Assembly: GCA_039030715.1 (NCBI GenBank)
Contig: JBCCDU010000002.1
Coordinates: 43,060 to 107,059 of the forward strand
DNA from: Thermohalobaculum sp039030715
Lineage (GTDB): Bacteria; Pseudomonadota; Alphaproteobacteria; Rhodobacterales; Rhodobacteraceae
Direction: 5' to 3'
DNA length: 64,000 nt
This document shows positions 16,454 through 25,394 of the stretch, in pieces (position 1 is the first letter of the stretch; every line of letters begins with the position of its first letter). Under the pieces are notes generated by a model. The model did no database searches. It worked only from the letters and a program-made list of their open reading frames with translations, and had not been told where the DNA came from. A program made the translations under genes and the position numbers.

Positions 16454-17830
16454 ATGACTCGCGATCATGCGATCGAAAAGGCGACCGGGCTCTTCGATGG
16501 CGGGCTGTTCCTCGACCGGCTGCGCGGCCTGGTCACGATCCCAACGGAGAGCCAGGTGCCCGAGCGGTCCAGCACGCTGGCGGATTATCTCGACATTGGT
16601 ATCGCGCCGCTGCTGGCCCCGCTTGGCTTCGACCTGCGCCAGTTCGCCAATCCCGCTGGCGCCGGACCTGTTCTGCTCGCCACCCGGATCGAGGACCCCA
16701 GCCGTCCCACGATCCTGATCTATGGCCATGGAGATGTGGTGCGCGAGATGGCCGGGGAGTGGCGCGCGGGTCTCTCGGCCTTCGAGGTGACTATCGAAGG
16801 CGACCGGATCTATGGCCGCGGCACGGCAGACAACAAGGGCCAGCATCTGATCAATATTCTTGCGCTTGGCGCGGTGCTGGAGACCCGCGGACATCTGGGT
16901 TTCAACACCAAGATCGTGATCGAGATGGGCGAGGAGGTGGGCTCCCCCGGTCTCAACGCACTGTTCCAGCAGAACCCCGAGGCATTCGGCGCCGATGCGT
17001 TGATTGCGTCCGATGGCGGACGGCTCTCGCCTGACCGGCCCACGGTGTTCATGGGAGCGCGCGGCGCACATACATTCTGGCTGAGCTGTTCCTTGCGCGA
17101 GGCTGGGCGGCATTCCGGCAATTTTGGCGGGCTGATCCCCGATCCGGGGATCCGGCTGGCGCATGCCATCGCCTCCATCACCGATGCGCGAGGCCAGATC
17201 GCTGTGCCCGAATGGCGACCCGACAGTCTAACGGACGAGATCCGCGAGGCACTGGCCGCCTGCCCGGTCGACGCCTCCTTTGGTGCGGATCCCGATTGGG
17301 GCGAGGAAGGGCTGACACCGGCGGAGCGGGTCTGGGGCTGGAATTCCTTCGCCGTGCTGGCCATGACCTGCGGCGCGCCGGAGGCCCCGGTCAACGCAAT
17401 CGCGGGCGAGGCGCGGGCTTGCTGCCAGTTGCGTTTTGTGGTCGGCACCGACGCGGACGACATCGTGCCCGCACTGCGCCGGCATCTGGAGACACAGGGT
17501 TTCCCGGATGTCGAGGTCACAGCCGACCACGAACCCCTGTTCACCGCCACGCGCTTGCCGCTGGATGACCCTTGGGCTGAGCGGGTCAAGACCTCGATCA
17601 CGCAGACAACCGGTACAGCGCCCGCCATGCTGCCCAACCTGGGTGGCTCTCTGCCGAACGAGATGTTTACCGAGACGCTGGGCCTGCCTACCGTCTGGAT
17701 CCCCCATTCCTATCCCGGATGCTCGCAGCACGCGCCGGATGAACATCTTCTGGCACCGACCTGCCGCGATGCGCTGCAAATCATGGCGGGGGTCTGGTGG
17801 GATATGGGCGTGCCGCCTCAGATGGCTTGA
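16454..17830 (+). CDS. M20 family metallopeptidase/deacylase
   Basis: Dizinc hydrolase of 458 residues. Metal-binding and catalytic residues are in place: H92 and D94 (YGHGDVV), D126 (GRGTADNKG), E160-E161 (EMGEEVGSPG), with a later histidine in IPHSYPGCSQHAPDE. Such enzymes remove acyl groups or cleave small peptides. It starts 3 bp after rocD, so it is cotranscribed with arginine catabolism; it may release arginine or ornithine from a dipeptide or N-acyl derivative (inference). Its last 13 bp overlap the convergent methyltransferase gene. Confidence 0.88.
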   Translation: MTRDHAIEKATGLFDGGLFLDRLRGLVTIPTESQVPERSSTLADYLDIGIAPLLAPLGFDLRQFANPAGAGPVLLATRIEDPSRPTILIYGHGDVVREMAGEWRAGLSAFEVTIEGDRIYGRGTADNKGQHLINILALGAVLETRGHLGFNTKIVIEMGEEVGSPGLNALFQQNPEAFGADALIASDGGRLSPDRPTVFMGARGAHTFWLSCSLREAGRHSGNFGGLIPDPGIRLAHAIASITDARGQIAVPEWRPDSLTDEIREALAACPVDASFGADPDWGEEGLTPAERVWGWNSFAVLAMTCGAPEAPVNAIAGEARACCQLRFVVGTDADDIVPALRRHLETQGFPDVEVTADHEPLFTATRLPLDDPWAERVKTSITQTTGTAPAMLPNLGGSLPNEMFTETLGLPTVWIPHSYPGCSQHAPDEHLLAPTCRDALQIMAGVWWDMGVPPQMA

Positions 17831-18423
17831 GCGAGGAAGACCGGATGCCATTGGTTGATGCAGGAGCCGCTGACCGGGTGTTGCCCCTCCTCGAGAATCC
17901 GAAACCCCGCGCCAGGCAGCATCCTGCGATAGGCAGCCACGTCGAAATGGCTCCACCGCATGCGCGCGCCAAAGAACGCCTCCGCCCCCTCCCAATCGGT
18001 GCAACCGGTGGTCAACAGCAGATAACCGCCTGGCGCAAGCTGAGTGTGCCAATTGGCCAGAACCCCGGCATGACGCTCGCGATCCACGTGGAAGAGCGCG
18101 AAGAAACTGACGATTGCATCGGCGGCGAACGTGCTGGGGCACAGTGCAGACAGATCGCCACGGCGATACTCGGCGCCAGGGATATTGGCCCGTGCCATGT
18201 CCAGCATGGTGTCGGAGATATCCAATCCAATCACGCGATGCCCCGCCGCCAGCAACCAGGCGTCAACCGGCAGACCCGCACCACAGCCCAGGTCCAAAAC
18301 CATGCTGTCCGGCGCCAGATAGTGATCGAGCCGTGCGAGAAAGGGCGTGCTGGCTTCAGCCTCGCGCGCCGCGGCATAGGCGGGACCGATGACATCGTAG
18401 GCGCGGCGGACATCCTCTTGCAT
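17818..18423 (-). CDS. Class I SAM-dependent methyltransferase
   Basis: Protein of 201 residues with motif I VLDLGCGAGLP (about 41-51), the acidic motif II in GLDISDTMLDMAR, and the post-motif APGGYLLLTTG. These match small Methyltransf_11/25-type enzymes; the substrate is unknown. ATG 18423 starts at the usual helix (MQEDVRRAYDVIGPAY). It is convergent with, and overlaps, the end of the M20 gene, and is divergent from the amino-acid ABC operon. Confidence 0.85.
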   Translation of the reverse strand: MQEDVRRAYDVIGPAYAAAREAEASTPFLARLDHYLAPDSMVLDLGCGAGLPVDAWLLAAGHRVIGLDISDTMLDMARANIPGAEYRRGDLSALCPSTFAADAIVSFFALFHVDRERHAGVLANWHTQLAPGGYLLLTTGCTDWEGAEAFFGARMRWSHFDVAAYRRMLPGAGFRILEEGQHPVSGSCINQWHPVFLAQAI

Positions 18424-18572
18424 GGCATGCAGCCTAAGCGCCGCAGAACCGCCGGTCCAGCGGTGGCGCGCCCGTCCCGGTCGGCCCCTTCCCAGTCGAC
18501 ACTTTGGAACGTTAACAAAGCGATTGCGCCGCGCTGCAAAACTTGCCAGCGTGCGTTGGATTGAGAGGGACG

Positions 18573-19346
18573 ATGCTCGACACATCCGCGACGCTGATCG
18601 CCGAGGACATCCACAAGAGCTTTGGCCCGTTGGAGGTGCTGAAGGGTCTCAGCGTCACCGCACATGAGGGGGATGTAATCTCGATCCTCGGCTCGTCGGG
18701 ATCGGGCAAATCGACCTTCCTGCGCTGCATCAATTTCCTGGACCCGCCGGATCGCGGCCGCATCGTGCTGGAGGGCGAGGAAGTGCAGGTCCGCACCGAC
18801 CGGCGCGGGCGCTTGCTGGGCGCCGACCCCAAGCAGATTAACCGGCTGCGAAGCCAGCTCGGCATGGTTTTCCAACAGTTCAATCTCTGGTCCCACATGA
18901 CAGTCCTGCAGAACGTGATGGAGGGACCGGTTCAGGTATTGGGCCGCGACCGCGAGACGGTGCACGCCGAGGCGATGGAGACGCTGGAGAAAGTGGGCAT
19001 CGCCGCCAAGCACGACGCCTATCCGAGCCAGCTTTCCGGCGGGCAGCAGCAGCGCGTGGCAATCGCCCGCGCGCTGGCGATGCGGCCCAAGGTTCTGCTG
19101 TTCGACGAGCCGACCTCTAGCCTCGATCCAGAGCTTGTGGGCGAGGTTTTGCGTGTCATGCGCGGCCTGGCCGAAGAAGGCCGCACCATGATTGTCGTGA
19201 CCCACGAAATGGGCTTCGCCCGCGAGGTCTCGTCGCGCACGATTTTCCTCCACCAAGGGGTGGTGGAGGAGGAAGGAACACCGAAAGACGTGTTCGAAAA
19301 TCCCCAATCCGCGCGCTGCAAGGCGTTTCTGGCCAGCGCGCTCTGA
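18573..19346 (+). CDS. Polar amino-acid ABC transporter, ATP-binding protein
   Basis: ATPase subunit of 257 residues of the HisP/GlnQ type. Walker A is GSSGSGKST, the Q-loop is MVFQQFNLWSHMTV, the signature is LSGGQQQR and Walker B is VLLFDEPTSSLD, followed by the H-loop VVTHEMGFA. ATG 18573 is preceded by GAGAGGGA. First gene of a five-gene operon (ATPase, binding protein, two permeases, FAD oxidase). The family imports basic or other polar amino acids, consistent with the nearby arginine catabolic genes. Confidence 0.95.
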   Translation: MLDTSATLIAEDIHKSFGPLEVLKGLSVTAHEGDVISILGSSGSGKSTFLRCINFLDPPDRGRIVLEGEEVQVRTDRRGRLLGADPKQINRLRSQLGMVFQQFNLWSHMTVLQNVMEGPVQVLGRDRETVHAEAMETLEKVGIAAKHDAYPSQLSGGQQQRVAIARALAMRPKVLLFDEPTSSLDPELVGEVLRVMRGLAEEGRTMIVVTHEMGFAREVSSRTIFLHQGVVEEEGTPKDVFENPQSARCKAFLASAL

Positions 19347-19372
19347 CAAGTAACCGAAAACGGGAGACCACC

Positions 19373-20101
19373 ATGAAAAAACTGACACTTCTGGCCGCCG
19401 CGGCGGCGATGTTCGCAGGCCCGGCGCTGGCCGATGGCCATGCCGTGCGGATGGGAACCGAGGGGGCCTATCCCCCATACAACTTCATCAACGACAATGG
19501 CGAGGTCGACGGGTTCGAGCGCGCCGTGGGGGACGAGCTCTGCAAACGCGCGCAGCTCGAATGCACCTGGGTGGTGAACGAGTGGGACAGCATCATCCCC
19601 AACCTCGTCTCCGGCAACTACGACACGATCATCGCCGGCATGTCGATCACGGCGGAGCGTGACGAGGTGATTGACTTCACCCAGGAATACGTGCCGCCGT
19701 CGCCCTCGGCCTATGTCGCCGTCGCGGGGTCCAACCCGGATCTGGAAAAGGGCGTGATCACCGCCCAGGTCAACACCATTCAGTCGGGTCATGTCGCCTC
19801 GAGCGGTGCGACCCTGGTCGAGTTCGCCTCGCCGGACGAAACCATCGCCGCGATCAAGAACGGCGAGGCCGATGCAGTGTTGGCCGACAAGGATTATCTG
19901 GCCCCGATCGTGGCTGAAAGCGGCGGCGAGTTGGAGATCGTCAAGGAAATCAGCCTGGGGGGCGGCGTCGGCATGGGTGTGCGCGAGAGCGATACCGAAC
20001 TGAAAGCTAAGATGAACGCAGCCATCGACACGATGAAGGCCGATGGCACGCTGAACGCGCTGATCACCAAATGGTTCGGCGAGGACGCGGCGACATTCTA
20101 A
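19373..20101 (+). CDS. Amino-acid ABC transporter substrate-binding protein (ArgT/HisJ-like)
   Basis: Periplasmic binding protein of 242 residues with signal peptide MKKLTLLAAAAAMFAGPALA. SBP_bac_3 features are visible: GTEGAYPPYNFIN near the N-terminus, VVNEWDSIIPNLVSGNYD, the ligand-binding block MSITAERDEVIDFTQEY, and GEADAVLADKDYL. These fit the lysine/arginine/ornithine/histidine-binding class. Starts 26 bp after the ATPase. A strong hairpin follows the stop, so this gene is probably made in excess of the permeases. Confidence 0.94.
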   Translation: MKKLTLLAAAAAMFAGPALADGHAVRMGTEGAYPPYNFINDNGEVDGFERAVGDELCKRAQLECTWVVNEWDSIIPNLVSGNYDTIIAGMSITAERDEVIDFTQEYVPPSPSAYVAVAGSNPDLEKGVITAQVNTIQSGHVASSGATLVEFASPDETIAAIKNGEADAVLADKDYLAPIVAESGGELEIVKEISLGGGVGMGVRESDTELKAKMNAAIDTMKADGTLNALITKWFGEDAATF

Positions 20102-20106
20102 AAAGC

Positions 20107-20132
20107 CGGCACCCGGTCTCCACCGGGTGCCG
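20107..20132 (+). terminator. Hairpin after the binding-protein gene, partial terminator or mRNA stabiliser
   Basis: Perfect 11-bp stem CGGCACCCGGT / ACCGGGTGCCG with a CTCC loop, starting five bases after the stop. No T-run follows, so it more likely protects the upstream message or causes partial termination before the permease genes. Confidence 0.7.
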
Positions 20133-20177
20133 ACCCTTCCCCAGCTACGGGGCAGGGTATGGGGAGGGGGCTGACCG

Positions 20178-21035
20178 ATGTTCGATTTCTGCGCCGATCC
20201 GTCCGCGCTGGAAGGCTTCGACTGGTTTGCCTGCTACCTCACCACTGCCAAGCATTTCTCGTTCTATCTCAGCTTTCTGACAGTTATCGGGCTGATCCTG
20301 ATGGCGGTGCCGCTGATCATGCTGTTCGGCTTTGGCGGAGCTTTCGCCAAGCGTTCGGCGTTTCTGCCGCTGCGATGGGTCGGACAGGTCTATACCGCCA
20401 TGGTGCGCGGGATCCCGGATATCGTCTTCTTCCTTTTCGTACCCATCGCGATGGATCAGGCACTGGAATGGGTGCGCCATAAGACACTGTGCAGCCACGT
20501 GACCGAGCCGATCCGGCAAGGCAACGATTTCGTGGTCTGCGACACAGCGAAGCTGCCGCTCTCGGCCGCCGATCAATGGGTGCATGATGTCTATGGCTTC
20601 ATTCTGGCGCTCTTGGCCTATGCCATCGTGTTCGGGGCGTTCGCGGCAAACGTGCTGGACGGCGCGCTGCGCGCCGTGCCCAAGGGTCAGTTGGAGGCGG
20701 GCCAGGCCGTGGGCATGTCGCGCGGTCAGATCCTTTGGCGCGTCCACCTGCCGCAGATGTGGATCTATGCGCTGCCCGGCCTCTCGAACCTGTGGATGAT
20801 CCTGATCAAGGCAACACCGCTCCTGTTCCTGCTCGGGGTCGAGGACATCGTCTATTGGGCGCGCGAATTGGGCGGGCTCAAGACCGGAGCGTTCGCATAT
20901 CCCCATCCCGATTGGCGGATCTGGTATTTCGGCGCGCTCCTGATCTTCTATCTTTTCCTGACCTGGATCAGCCAGCGCGGCTTTGACCGGCTGATCGCGC
21001 ATATGTCCCGCGGCCAGGCGAGGGCGGGCACATGA
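20178..21035 (+). CDS. Amino-acid ABC transporter permease (HisM/HisQ family) with a loop insertion
   Basis: Inner-membrane permease of 285 residues. The cytoplasmic coupling (EAA) motif is EAGQAVGMSRGQILWRVHLP near residues 173-192. Between the early helices and this motif lies an unusual hydrophilic stretch of about 50 residues (roughly 92-140, containing two cysteines), so the protein is longer than the usual 220-240 residues. GGGGAGG upstream supports ATG 20178. It overlaps the next permease by 4 bp, and the two would form a heterodimeric channel. Confidence 0.9.
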   Translation: MFDFCADPSALEGFDWFACYLTTAKHFSFYLSFLTVIGLILMAVPLIMLFGFGGAFAKRSAFLPLRWVGQVYTAMVRGIPDIVFFLFVPIAMDQALEWVRHKTLCSHVTEPIRQGNDFVVCDTAKLPLSAADQWVHDVYGFILALLAYAIVFGAFAANVLDGALRAVPKGQLEAGQAVGMSRGQILWRVHLPQMWIYALPGLSNLWMILIKATPLLFLLGVEDIVYWARELGGLKTGAFAYPHPDWRIWYFGALLIFYLFLTWISQRGFDRLIAHMSRGQARAGT

Positions 21036-21871
21036 GCTGCGCGCAAACGCTGGTTGATTATAGCCTGCGCGCGCTGGGCCATGGCGAGCGTTTGCTGCCG
21101 AAATCCGACATCACACTCTGCGAACAGGTCGTGCTGATCGGGTCGGGCATGATCTGGAATGTCTATTTCGCCACCATCGCCGTCGTGGTCGGGTTCTGCC
21201 TTGCGACCCTGGTGGCACTGGCCAAGGCCAGCCCGTCGGCCGGGCTGCGCCTGCCCGCGCAGGGGTTCATCTACCTCTTCCGGGGTACGCCGCTGTTTTT
21301 GCAATTCTTCTTTGCCTACGAGCTTTTCGTTCTGTTGCCGCGCAATGGAATTGAAATCGAGCTGGGCTTCGCCACGCTCACCGCCGAAACCCGCTGGCTG
21401 ACGCGGGCCTGGGCAGGGGCGCTGATCGTAATCATCCTGAACACCACGGCGTATAGTGCCGAGATCTTCTATGGCGCGCTGCGCGCCGTACCCCGCGGCG
21501 ATATCGAGGCCGCCGCGGCCATCGGAATGACCGGAGCCAAACGCTTCCGGCGTATCGTCTGGCCGACCATGCTGCGCCTCGCCTGGCCCAGCTACACCAA
21601 CGAGGCGATCTTCCTTTTCCATGCGACGACGCTGGTGTTCTTCTCCAGTTTTCCGGCGTGGCAGCAGCGCGGGGACGCGCTCTACTACGCCAATTATTTT
21701 GCCGAGAATACGTTCAATCCTTTCGTCTCCTATCCCATCGTGGCGGGATATTTCATTTTGGCTACGCTGGGACTGATCGCGATGTTCGGCCTAGCGAACC
21801 GGCGCTTGAACCGGCATCTGGCACCCGAGGCACGGGCCCGCATCAAGCTGCGACCACAGTTCGTGCGATGA
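21032..21871 (+). CDS. Amino-acid ABC transporter permease (HisQ/HisM family)
   Basis: Second inner-membrane permease, 279 residues. The motif FRGTPLFLQFFF and the EAA loop EAAAAIGMTGAKRFRRIVWP are typical for polar amino-acid importers. An extended N-terminus of about 35 residues precedes the first helix. ATG 21032 overlaps the previous gene's stop (ATGA), and its own stop overlaps the start of the FAD oxidase in the same way, so the three are translationally coupled. Confidence 0.92.
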   Translation: MSCAQTLVDYSLRALGHGERLLPKSDITLCEQVVLIGSGMIWNVYFATIAVVVGFCLATLVALAKASPSAGLRLPAQGFIYLFRGTPLFLQFFFAYELFVLLPRNGIEIELGFATLTAETRWLTRAWAGALIVIILNTTAYSAEIFYGALRAVPRGDIEAAAAIGMTGAKRFRRIVWPTMLRLAWPSYTNEAIFLFHATTLVFFSSFPAWQQRGDALYYANYFAENTFNPFVSYPIVAGYFILATLGLIAMFGLANRRLNRHLAPEARARIKLRPQFVR

Positions 21872-22926
21872 GCGCAGGGCCCCATATCGCAGTGGTCGGC
21901 GCGGGCGTCCTTGGCACCAGTATCGCCTATCATCTCGTGCAAGGCGGGGCCAGGGTGAGCCTGATCGAGGCCGCCCATCCAGGCGCCGGGGCAACTGGCG
22001 GCTCGCTCGCCTGGATCAACGCCCATGCGCCGGTGGATGAGGGGTACTTTCGGCTGCGCGTGCGGTCGATTCATTTATGGCAAGCGCTTGCGCGGGACCT
22101 ACCGGATCTGCCGGTGCGCTTTTGCGGCGGGTTGGAGTGGGAGGGCAGCGCCGAGGAAATGCACAGCACGGCGGCGCGCAACACGTCGCTCGGCTATCCC
22201 AGCCGGGTGATCGATGAAGCGGAGATCGCCGCGCTGGAACCCCATATCGCCGCCCCGCCGCAGGCGCTGCTGACCGAGATGGATGCGCTTGCGGACCCGG
22301 ATCGCATCGCCGGTGGTCTGATCGACGCGGCAGCCCTGCAGGTACAGCAGGCAGAGGTTACCGGGTTGCGCCAGCACGCTGGCCGCGTCATCGGTGTCGA
22401 GACCACGGCGGGGACAGTAGAGGCCGATCACATTGTCATCGCGGCGGGGCTCGGCAGCCTCGACCTGGTCGCGCCCCTTGGCATCGCGCTTCCGATGAAT
22501 GGCGACCCGGGTCTGCTGATCCGGACCCAGGCCAAAGACCCGCTGACCCGCCGCCTGATCGCGGCGCCCGGTGCGCATTTCTGGCAGATGGCGGATGGGC
22601 GCGTGCTGGTCGGGGCGTCCTATGCCGGGGCGGAGAAGGTGAAGGATATCGACACGGCGGCAGAAGCGATCTGCACACGGCTGGACGAGCTGTTTCCGGA
22701 TGCTGGCAGATTCCAGCCCGAGAGCCATACCTATCGCGCCCGCCCGATTGCCGCCGATGATCGTCCGATCCTGGGCGCACTGCCGGGCGTGAAAGGTCTC
22801 AGCCTTGCCATAACCCATAGTGGCGTAACACTGGCCCCCGTAATCGGTGCGGGCCTGGCAAGCGAGGTTCTCACCGGTACGCCCGAACCCGACTTCGCGC
22901 CCTATCGCGCCCAGCGGTTCCTCTGA
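21868..22926 (+). CDS. FAD-dependent oxidoreductase (DAO/DadA-like)
   Basis: Flavoprotein of 352 residues with the N-terminal dinucleotide-binding motif VVGAGVLGTSIAYHL and a C-terminal DAO block (RPIAADDRPILGALPG, then THSGVTLAPVIGAGLASEVL). Members oxidise amino acids or N-methylated amino acids such as D-amino acids, sarcosine or glycine derivatives. Start ATG 21868 overlaps the permease stop by 4 bp. The coupling suggests that the imported compound is oxidised by this enzyme, so the ligand may be a modified or D-amino acid rather than plain arginine. Confidence 0.88.
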   Translation: MSAGPHIAVVGAGVLGTSIAYHLVQGGARVSLIEAAHPGAGATGGSLAWINAHAPVDEGYFRLRVRSIHLWQALARDLPDLPVRFCGGLEWEGSAEEMHSTAARNTSLGYPSRVIDEAEIAALEPHIAAPPQALLTEMDALADPDRIAGGLIDAAALQVQQAEVTGLRQHAGRVIGVETTAGTVEADHIVIAAGLGSLDLVAPLGIALPMNGDPGLLIRTQAKDPLTRRLIAAPGAHFWQMADGRVLVGASYAGAEKVKDIDTAAEAICTRLDELFPDAGRFQPESHTYRARPIAADDRPILGALPGVKGLSLAITHSGVTLAPVIGAGLASEVLTGTPEPDFAPYRAQRFL

Positions 22927-22929
22927 ACC

Positions 22930-23760
22930 TCAGAACGCGCGCCGCTGGGCGGCCCCGTCATAAAGGATATCCGACCAGATCGCGTTGATCCGATCACGTG
23001 TGGCGATGCCTTCGGGCTCCATGTCCCGCACCGGCCTGGGTGCCAGTTCGAAATGACCGTGCCGATCCTCACCGCGCGCAAGCTGCGCGATACAGCGGTG
23101 GTTCACCTGACGCACATCCGGCGGCAGATAGCATTGCGTGGTGAACCCGATCCGCCGGTCATCGGTGCTGTTGGGATGCGAGGCATGCATCACTTCGAGA
23201 TTGTGCAGAGACATCTGCCCGGGCGCGAGGATCAGATCGACCGCCTGGCTCTCGTCGACACCTTCGATGGTCTGACCGCGGGTCAGGATATTGCTCTCAC
23301 CGAAGGTATCGGTATGGGGCACGATGGCCCGGGCGTGCGAACCTGGGATCATCCTCATACACCCGCTCCCGCGCGTCGAGGGGGAAAGCGCGATCCAGGA
23401 GCTTACGCCCCGGTGCTGGCTGAGACCCATATAGGTCGCGTCCTGGTGCCAGCTTATAAAGCCGGGATCCTGCGCCTCCTTGATGAACAAGACCGTGCCA
23501 TAGGCGATCAGATCGGGACCCAGAATGTCGCTCACCGCCTGGACGATCAGCGGATGATGCACCAACCGGTCCAGACAGTTCAGCACCAGATGCGCGTTCG
23601 AGCGGTTGGTGGCGGAGAACGCCTCGGGCCACGCCGTCTCCGCCGCCTCCAACTCGGCGCGCAAAGCCGCCGCCTCCTCCAGGGTCATCACCGTAATCGG
23701 CGAGAGAAATCCATCCCGGTGGAATTGTGCCACCTGCTCGGCGCTCAGAACATTGCCCAT
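22930..23760 (-). CDS. Phytanoyl-CoA dioxygenase (PhyH) family protein
   Basis: Fe(II)/2-oxoglutarate-dependent oxygenase of 276 residues. The iron site HxD is H105/D107 (SWHQDATY); the distal histidine is probably H192 (EVMHASHPN) and R203 (DDRRIGF) is placed to bind 2-oxoglutarate. The bacterial family hydroxylates diverse small molecules. ATG 23760 has GGAGGG upstream; a start seven codons earlier has no better support. It is convergent with the FAD oxidase (3 bp gap) and divergent from the sugar-acid operon starting at 23880. Confidence 0.9.
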   Translation of the reverse strand: MGNVLSAEQVAQFHRDGFLSPITVMTLEEAAALRAELEAAETAWPEAFSATNRSNAHLVLNCLDRLVHHPLIVQAVSDILGPDLIAYGTVLFIKEAQDPGFISWHQDATYMGLSQHRGVSSWIALSPSTRGSGCMRMIPGSHARAIVPHTDTFGESNILTRGQTIEGVDESQAVDLILAPGQMSLHNLEVMHASHPNSTDDRRIGFTTQCYLPPDVRQVNHRCIAQLARGEDRHGHFELAPRPVRDMEPEGIATRDRINAIWSDILYDGAAQRRAF

Positions 23761-23879
23761 CGAACCCTCCACTTTCCACAAGAGGCTGCCTCAAGACCGG
23801 GCACGAAACAAGCGACCCTGCGTCATTGCCAAAGCCCGCGAAGGATGCCTTACTGCCCACAAAATACGCGGGAGGCACC

Positions 23880-24608
23880 ATGAGACTTGAAGGCAAACGT
23901 GCGCTGATCACGGCGGCGGGGCAAGGTATCGGACGGGCGACGGCGGAGACGTTCCATGCCGAAGGCGCCGAGGTGTTCGCCACCGATCTGGATACCTCCC
24001 TGATGGACGATTTGCCTGACGAGATCACCCGCTTTCGCCTCGATGCGCTGAACGATGACGACATTGCGATGGGGGTGGAGCGGGCCGAGCCCGATATTCT
24101 GTTCAACTGCGCGGGCTTCGTACATGCGGGCACGATCCTGGAGGCGACAGATGACGAGTTCGCCTTTGCCTTCAACCTGAATGTCCGGGCGATGTTCAAA
24201 TCGATCCAGCTTGCGCTGCCGGGGATGATCGCGCGCGGCGGCGGATCGATCATCAACATGGCCTCGGCAGCGTCCTCGATCATCGGGGCGCCCAATCGCT
24301 GCATCTATGGCGCCTCCAAGGCAGCGGTGATCGGGCTGACCAAGGCGGTGGCAGTGGATTTCATCACCGATGGTGTACGGGTCAATGCGATTTGCCCAGG
24401 CACGGTGCAGAGCCCCTCGCTGGACGACCGGCTGCGTGCGACGGGCGATTATGAGGCGGCCCGCAAAGCTTTCGTCGCCCGTCAGCCCATGGGCCGTATC
24501 GCGAAGGCCGAGGAAATCGCCCATCTCGCAGTCTGGCTCGCCAGTGACGAGAGCGCCTTCGTCACGGGTCAGGAGCATATCATCGACGGAGGTTGGAGCG
24601 TCGCGTGA
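23880..24608 (+). CDS. SDR oxidoreductase, 2-keto-3-deoxy-L-fuconate dehydrogenase-like
   Basis: SDR of 242 residues with TAAGQGIGRA (11-20), NCAG (76-79) and catalytic S129, Y143 and K147 (NMASA, YGASK). The compact form and the ending SDESAFVTGQEHIIDGGWS resemble the DHRS6-like group used to oxidise 2-keto-3-deoxy sugar acids at C4. GGGAGG upstream supports ATG 23880. First gene of a chain of seven closely packed genes ending at 29983; the FAH hydrolase two genes on would cleave its 2,4-diketo product. Confidence 0.85.
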   Translation: MRLEGKRALITAAGQGIGRATAETFHAEGAEVFATDLDTSLMDDLPDEITRFRLDALNDDDIAMGVERAEPDILFNCAGFVHAGTILEATDDEFAFAFNLNVRAMFKSIQLALPGMIARGGGSIINMASAASSIIGAPNRCIYGASKAAVIGLTKAVAVDFITDGVRVNAICPGTVQSPSLDDRLRATGDYEAARKAFVARQPMGRIAKAEEIAHLAVWLASDESAFVTGQEHIIDGGWSVA

Positions 24609-25378
24609 AGAAGCCATACGAGATCGCACATGAGATCATCGCGCAGCATCGGTCGCGCCGGCGATTTTTCAGCCTGACCGGCGCGCTGGTGCCGCGCGAT
24701 ATCGATGAAGCCTACGAGGCACAGTCGGCGTTGCATGCACTGCACGCCAAGGGAGGACGCGGGGCGCTGGGCGGGCGCAAAATCGCGCTGGCCTCAGCCG
24801 TGCAGCAGCAGCTTTGCGGCATCGATCATCCGATCGCCGGCGGCATCTTCAAATCCGAAATCATGGACAGCCCGGCAGAAATCGCACGCGCCGACTACCA
24901 CGGGCTAGGGGTGGAATTCGAATTGGCGGTGCAGATCGGGCGCGACATCACCGCCCCGGGTCACGATACGGCCTCGATCCGCGACCATATCGCCGCGATC
25001 CGCCCGGCCTTCGAGCTGATCATCGACCGCGAGGCGGATTACACAACCCTGGATGCCCGCACGATGATCGCCGACAACGCCTGGTGCGCAGGGGTGATAC
25101 TGGGCGACCCGATCCCGGACTGGCACAGGCACGACATCAACGCGCTGACTTGCGAACTGGACTGGACGGGCGAGGATACTGCGACCGCCGCCGCCGGCGA
25201 TGCCGACCCGCTCGGCTCGCTTGCCTGGGTCGCCAATCTGTTCACCGGTCAGGGCCACCGCATCCGCGCGGGCGAGATCGTCATTACCGGCTCGGTCATC
25301 AAGACCCGCTATCCGAAAAGCGCCATCACCGCCCGCTACGCTATCGATGGCCACGCGGTCGAGCTGCGTATCCGCTAG
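24605..25378 (+). CDS. 2-keto-4-pentenoate hydratase-like protein (MhpD family)
   Basis: Cytosolic hydratase/decarboxylase-family protein of 257 residues. Family landmarks are GRKIALASAVQQQ (57-69), VEFELAVQIG and the late block VANLFTGQGHRIRAGEIVITG. It starts at GTG 24605, overlapping the stop of the SDR by 4 bp, so the two genes are coupled. In this setting it may hydrate or dehydrate a 2-keto acid intermediate of sugar-acid breakdown; exact substrate unknown. Confidence 0.85.
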   Translation: MKKPYEIAHEIIAQHRSRRRFFSLTGALVPRDIDEAYEAQSALHALHAKGGRGALGGRKIALASAVQQQLCGIDHPIAGGIFKSEIMDSPAEIARADYHGLGVEFELAVQIGRDITAPGHDTASIRDHIAAIRPAFELIIDREADYTTLDARTMIADNAWCAGVILGDPIPDWHRHDINALTCELDWTGEDTATAAAGDADPLGSLAWVANLFTGQGHRIRAGEIVITGSVIKTRYPKSAITARYAIDGHAVELRIR

Positions 25379-25394
25379 AAGGGAAGGAAACACC

